7,587 nt of DNA from Clostridia bacterium. GTDB lineage: Bacteria; Bacillota; Clostridia; Lachnospirales; Cellulosilyticaceae. The notes beneath the pieces are model-generated. The model had not been told where the DNA came from, did no database searches, and saw only the letters and a program-made list of their open reading frames with translations. The stretch lies in assembly GCA_029256345.1 (NCBI GenBank), contig JAQSYC010000072.1:1-7587 (forward strand), in the 5' to 3' direction. This document shows positions 5,101-7,587 of this stretch, piece after piece. The translations under genes and the position numbers were made by a program. Numbering within the stretch: position 1 is the first letter of the stretch; each line of letters begins with the position of its first letter.

Positions 5101-7587
5101 ATGAGCCAAAAATGGGTTTATATGTTTAAAGAAGGAGATCCAAAAAACAAGAATCTGCTAGGTGGAAAAGGTGCGAATCTTGCAGACATGACACAATTAG
5201 GTTTGCCAATTCCTCAAGGGTTTATTGTGACAACTGAGGCCTGCACAGGTTATTACGACAACAATAAAAAACTTTCAGAAGACATGATTGACCAAATCAA
5301 AGCCAGCTTATCTGAGTTAGAAGAACTATCAGGTAAAAGATTTGGTGATACAGAAAATCCGTTGCTTGTTTCAGTTCGTTCAGGAGCAAGAGTATCTATG
5401 CCAGGGATGATGGACACTGTATTAAATTTGGGACTTTCAGATGTCGCTGTAGAAGGTCTTGCTAAAAAAACAGGTAATGAAAGATTTGCCTATGATTCAT
5501 ACCGCCGCTTTATTCAAATGTTCTCAGACGTAGTTATGGAGATACCAAAACCACGTTTTGAAAAAATTATAGATGAGATAAAAGAAGAAAAAGGTGTTTC
5601 TTTAGACACGCAGCTTACCGCTACGGATTTAAAAGAAATGGTTGTAAGATTCAAAGCACTCTATAGACAAGAAAAAGGTGTTGATTTCCCACAAGAACCA
5701 GAGCTGCAGTTAATGGAAGCTATCAAAGCTGTTTTCCGTTCTTGGATGAACCCAAGAGCCAATGTTTATAGAAGAATGAATGATTATCCTTCAAGCTGGG
5801 GTACAGCTGTAAACGTACAAATGATGGTATTTGGTAATATGGGTGATACATCAGGTACAGGAGTTGCTTTTACAAGAAACCCATCTACAGGAGAAAATAA
5901 AATTTATGGAGAGTACTTAATCAATGCGCAAGGTGAAGACGTTGTAGCAGGTATACGTACGCCCAACCCTATTTCACAGCTTGAAAATGATATGCCAGAA
6001 GTTTATGCTGAATTTGAACGTATTTATAATAAATTGGAAGACCATTACCGTGATATGCAGGATATGGAATTTACAGTTGAAGACGGTACACTCTATTTCT
6101 TACAAACACGTAATGGCAAAAGAACAGCTGGGGCAGCACTTAAAATTGCTGTAGATTTAGTTGCAGAGGGTAAAATCACAGAAGAAGAGGCTGTTCTTCG
6201 TGTAGATCCAAAACAATTAGATCAGCTGCTTCATCCTATGTTTGATCCAAAAGCACTTAAGGCTGCTAAGGTAATAGGCAGTGCACTTCCAGCTTCACCA
6301 GGAGCGGCAGCAGGTAAAGTCTATTTTACAGCTGAAGATGCAAAAAATGCAGCAATAGCAGGTGAAAGAGTTATTTTAGTTCGTCTTGAAACATCTCCAG
6401 AAGACATTGAAGGTATGGCAGCAGCTAAGGGTATCTTAACTGTTCGTGGGGGTATGACATCTCATGCAGCTGTAGTGGCTCGTGGTATGGGAACATGCTG
6501 CGTATCAGGCTGTGGAGAGATTAAAATCAATGAAGAGAAAAAAATATTTGAGCTTGCTGGTACAGTTTATACAGAAGGAGACTACATCTCATTAGATGGT
6601 TCTACAGGAAACATTTATGGAGAAGATGTTGCGACAATTGAGCCAGAAATCACAGGAGACTTTGAAACACTTATGGTATGGGCAGACAAAGTACGTATAT
6701 TAAAAGTTCGTACTAACGCCGACACACCAAAAGATGCAGCAAATGCAGTAAGATTTGGGGCAGAGGGTATCGGTCTTTGCCGTACAGAGCACATGTTCTT
6801 TGAAGAAGATCGCATCATGAAAGTGCGTAAAATGATTGTAGCCAAAGAAGAAGCAGAAAGAAGAGCAGCACTTATAGAACTTCTTCCGTTCCAAAAGAAT
6901 GACTTTGTAGGCATCTATGAAGCAATGGAAGAAAGACCAGTGACCATTCGTCTGCTTGACCCACCACTACATGAATTCTTACCGCATAATGACGAAGACA
7001 TTGCAGACCTTGCAAAAGCAATGGGCATTACCTTTGAGGAATTAAAAGCAACTGTTGAGTCACTGCATGAATTCAATCCAATGATGGGACACCGTGGATG
7101 CCGTCTTGCAGTTTCTTACCCAGAAATCGCTGAGATGCAAGCCCGTGCTATTATTGAAGCAGCTGTACAAGTGAAGAGAGAAAAAGGTTATGATATCGTA
7201 CCAGAGATCATGATTCCGCTTGTGGGTGAAAAGAAAGAGCTTAAATATGTCAAAGATATTGTTGTTAAAACAGCAGATGAAGTGATTAAAGAAGCTGGTA
7301 TCGCACTCACCTATCATGTAGGTACAATGATTGAGATTCCTCGGGCAGCACTTACAGCAGATGCGATTGCCGAAGAAGCAGAGTTTTTCTCATTTGGAAC
7401 TAACGATCTGACACAAATGACATTTGGATTCTCTCGTGACGATGCTGGTAAGTTTTTGGAAGACTATTACAAAAAAGAGATTTACGAAACAGACCCATTT
7501 GCCAAACTTGATCAAACTGGCGTTGGTGAGTTAGTTAAAATAGCAGCTGAAAAAGGAAGAGCAACCCGTCCTGATATCAAGTTAGGT
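5101..7587 (+). CDS. ppdK: Pyruvate, phosphate dikinase, 3' end missing
   Basis: PPDK reversibly converts pyruvate, ATP and phosphate to PEP, AMP and PPi, in the cytoplasm. In anaerobes it can serve PPi-linked glycolysis or gluconeogenesis. The 829 visible codons have no stop; the family is about 875 residues, so some 45 are missing. Domain order is normal. The N-terminal ATP-grasp domain carries Lys23 in LLGGKGANL, Arg93 in VRSGA, Asp321, Glu323 and Gln335. The swivelling phosphohistidine domain carries His455 in GGMTSHAA. The C-terminal PEP/pyruvate barrel carries Arg561, Arg617, Glu745 and Asn768. From Asp321 on these positions equal those known for the Clostridium symbiosum enzyme. The catalytic cysteine (831 there) would fall about two codons beyond the window. 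Thr453, two residues before His455, is the site modified by the regulatory protein in plants; no such regulator is visible here. The start is supported by AGGAGGG at 5088-5094. Arginine is often CGT, unlike its neighbours, suggesting high expression. Confidence 0.97.
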   Translation, partial: MSQKWVYMFKEGDPKNKNLLGGKGANLADMTQLGLPIPQGFIVTTEACTGYYDNNKKLSEDMIDQIKASLSELEELSGKRFGDTENPLLVSVRSGARVSMPGMMDTVLNLGLSDVAVEGLAKKTGNERFAYDSYRRFIQMFSDVVMEIPKPRFEKIIDEIKEEKGVSLDTQLTATDLKEMVVRFKALYRQEKGVDFPQEPELQLMEAIKAVFRSWMNPRANVYRRMNDYPSSWGTAVNVQMMVFGNMGDTSGTGVAFTRNPSTGENKIYGEYLINAQGEDVVAGIRTPNPISQLENDMPEVYAEFERIYNKLEDHYRDMQDMEFTVEDGTLYFLQTRNGKRTAGAALKIAVDLVAEGKITEEEAVLRVDPKQLDQLLHPMFDPKALKAAKVIGSALPASPGAAAGKVYFTAEDAKNAAIAGERVILVRLETSPEDIEGMAAAKGILTVRGGMTSHAAVVARGMGTCCVSGCGEIKINEEKKIFELAGTVYTEGDYISLDGSTGNIYGEDVATIEPEITGDFETLMVWADKVRILKVRTNADTPKDAANAVRFGAEGIGLCRTEHMFFEEDRIMKVRKMIVAKEEAERRAALIELLPFQKNDFVGIYEAMEERPVTIRLLDPPLHEFLPHNDEDIADLAKAMGITFEELKATVESLHEFNPMMGHRGCRLAVSYPEIAEMQARAIIEAAVQVKREKGYDIVPEIMIPLVGEKKELKYVKDIVVKTADEVIKEAGIALTYHVGTMIEIPRAALTADAIAEEAEFFSFGTNDLTQMTFGFSRDDAGKFLEDYYKKEIYETDPFAKLDQTGVGELVKIAAEKGRATRPDIKLG

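Noticed and set aside
6615..6914. Open frame of 99 codons on the minus strand inside ppdK
   Set aside because: It is antisense to conserved PPDK domain sequence, is Ser/Ala/Thr-rich, and shows no family resemblance. The same holds for the minus-strand frame at 7060-7317.
1..7587. Search for mobile elements, CRISPR arrays, attachment sites, defence or toxin-antitoxin genes
   Set aside because: No transposase or integrase sequence, no spaced direct repeats, and no repeat flanking the tRNA were seen; every larger frame is explained by a housekeeping or sigma/anti-sigma gene.

Overview
The window is AT-rich Gram-positive chromosome. It most likely comes from an anaerobic member of the Clostridia, possibly Lachnospiraceae or a relative. 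The evidence is strong Shine-Dalgarno sites (a perfect AAGGAGGT before glyS), sigma-A type promoters, a T-box leader, a dimeric-type glycyl-tRNA synthetase and a pyruvate phosphate dikinase whose active-site numbering matches the Clostridium symbiosum enzyme. The taxonomic call is inference and should not be pushed below class.

Layout, left to right. (1) Positions 1-1071 hold the 3' part of a penicillin-binding transpeptidase gene, cut by the window edge, followed at short distance by a NUDIX hydrolase gene (1114-1581). (2) A long perfect hairpin (1576-1617) lies between the NUDIX gene and a converging tRNA-Leu(CAA) gene on the minus strand (1620-1700), and probably terminates both. The tRNA has its own good minus-strand promoter at 1753-1781. 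(3) An ECF-type sigma factor gene (1829-2458) overlaps by 4 bases the gene for its presumed membrane-anchored zinc-finger anti-sigma factor (2455-3231). (4) A sigma-A promoter and a glycine-specific T-box leader (about 3289-3499) precede glyS (3527-4912). (5) An extended -10 promoter and a leader of about 100 bases precede ppdK (5101 to the window end), which is cut just before its catalytic cysteine.

How the parts work together. The sigma/anti-sigma pair is a self-contained signalling unit: the membrane protein should hold the sigma factor until an envelope signal releases it. The T-box reads the charging state of tRNA-Gly and lets transcription continue into glyS when uncharged tRNA-Gly builds up. 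The specifier (GGC) and the acceptor-pairing bulge (UGGA) both fit glycine. PpdK interconverts pyruvate and PEP using ATP/AMP and phosphate/PPi, which is central to energy metabolism in many anaerobes. The PBP acts in peptidoglycan cross-linking.

Overall this is an ordinary housekeeping region. I found no mobile element, CRISPR array, toxin-antitoxin pair, defence system or clearly new system. The points most worth a second look are the unidentified sensory domain of the anti-sigma factor, the lack of an obvious terminator between glyS and ppdK, and the shared bidirectional terminator. No gene-free stretch exceeds 300 bases; the longest (3232-3526) is filled by the promoter and T-box.
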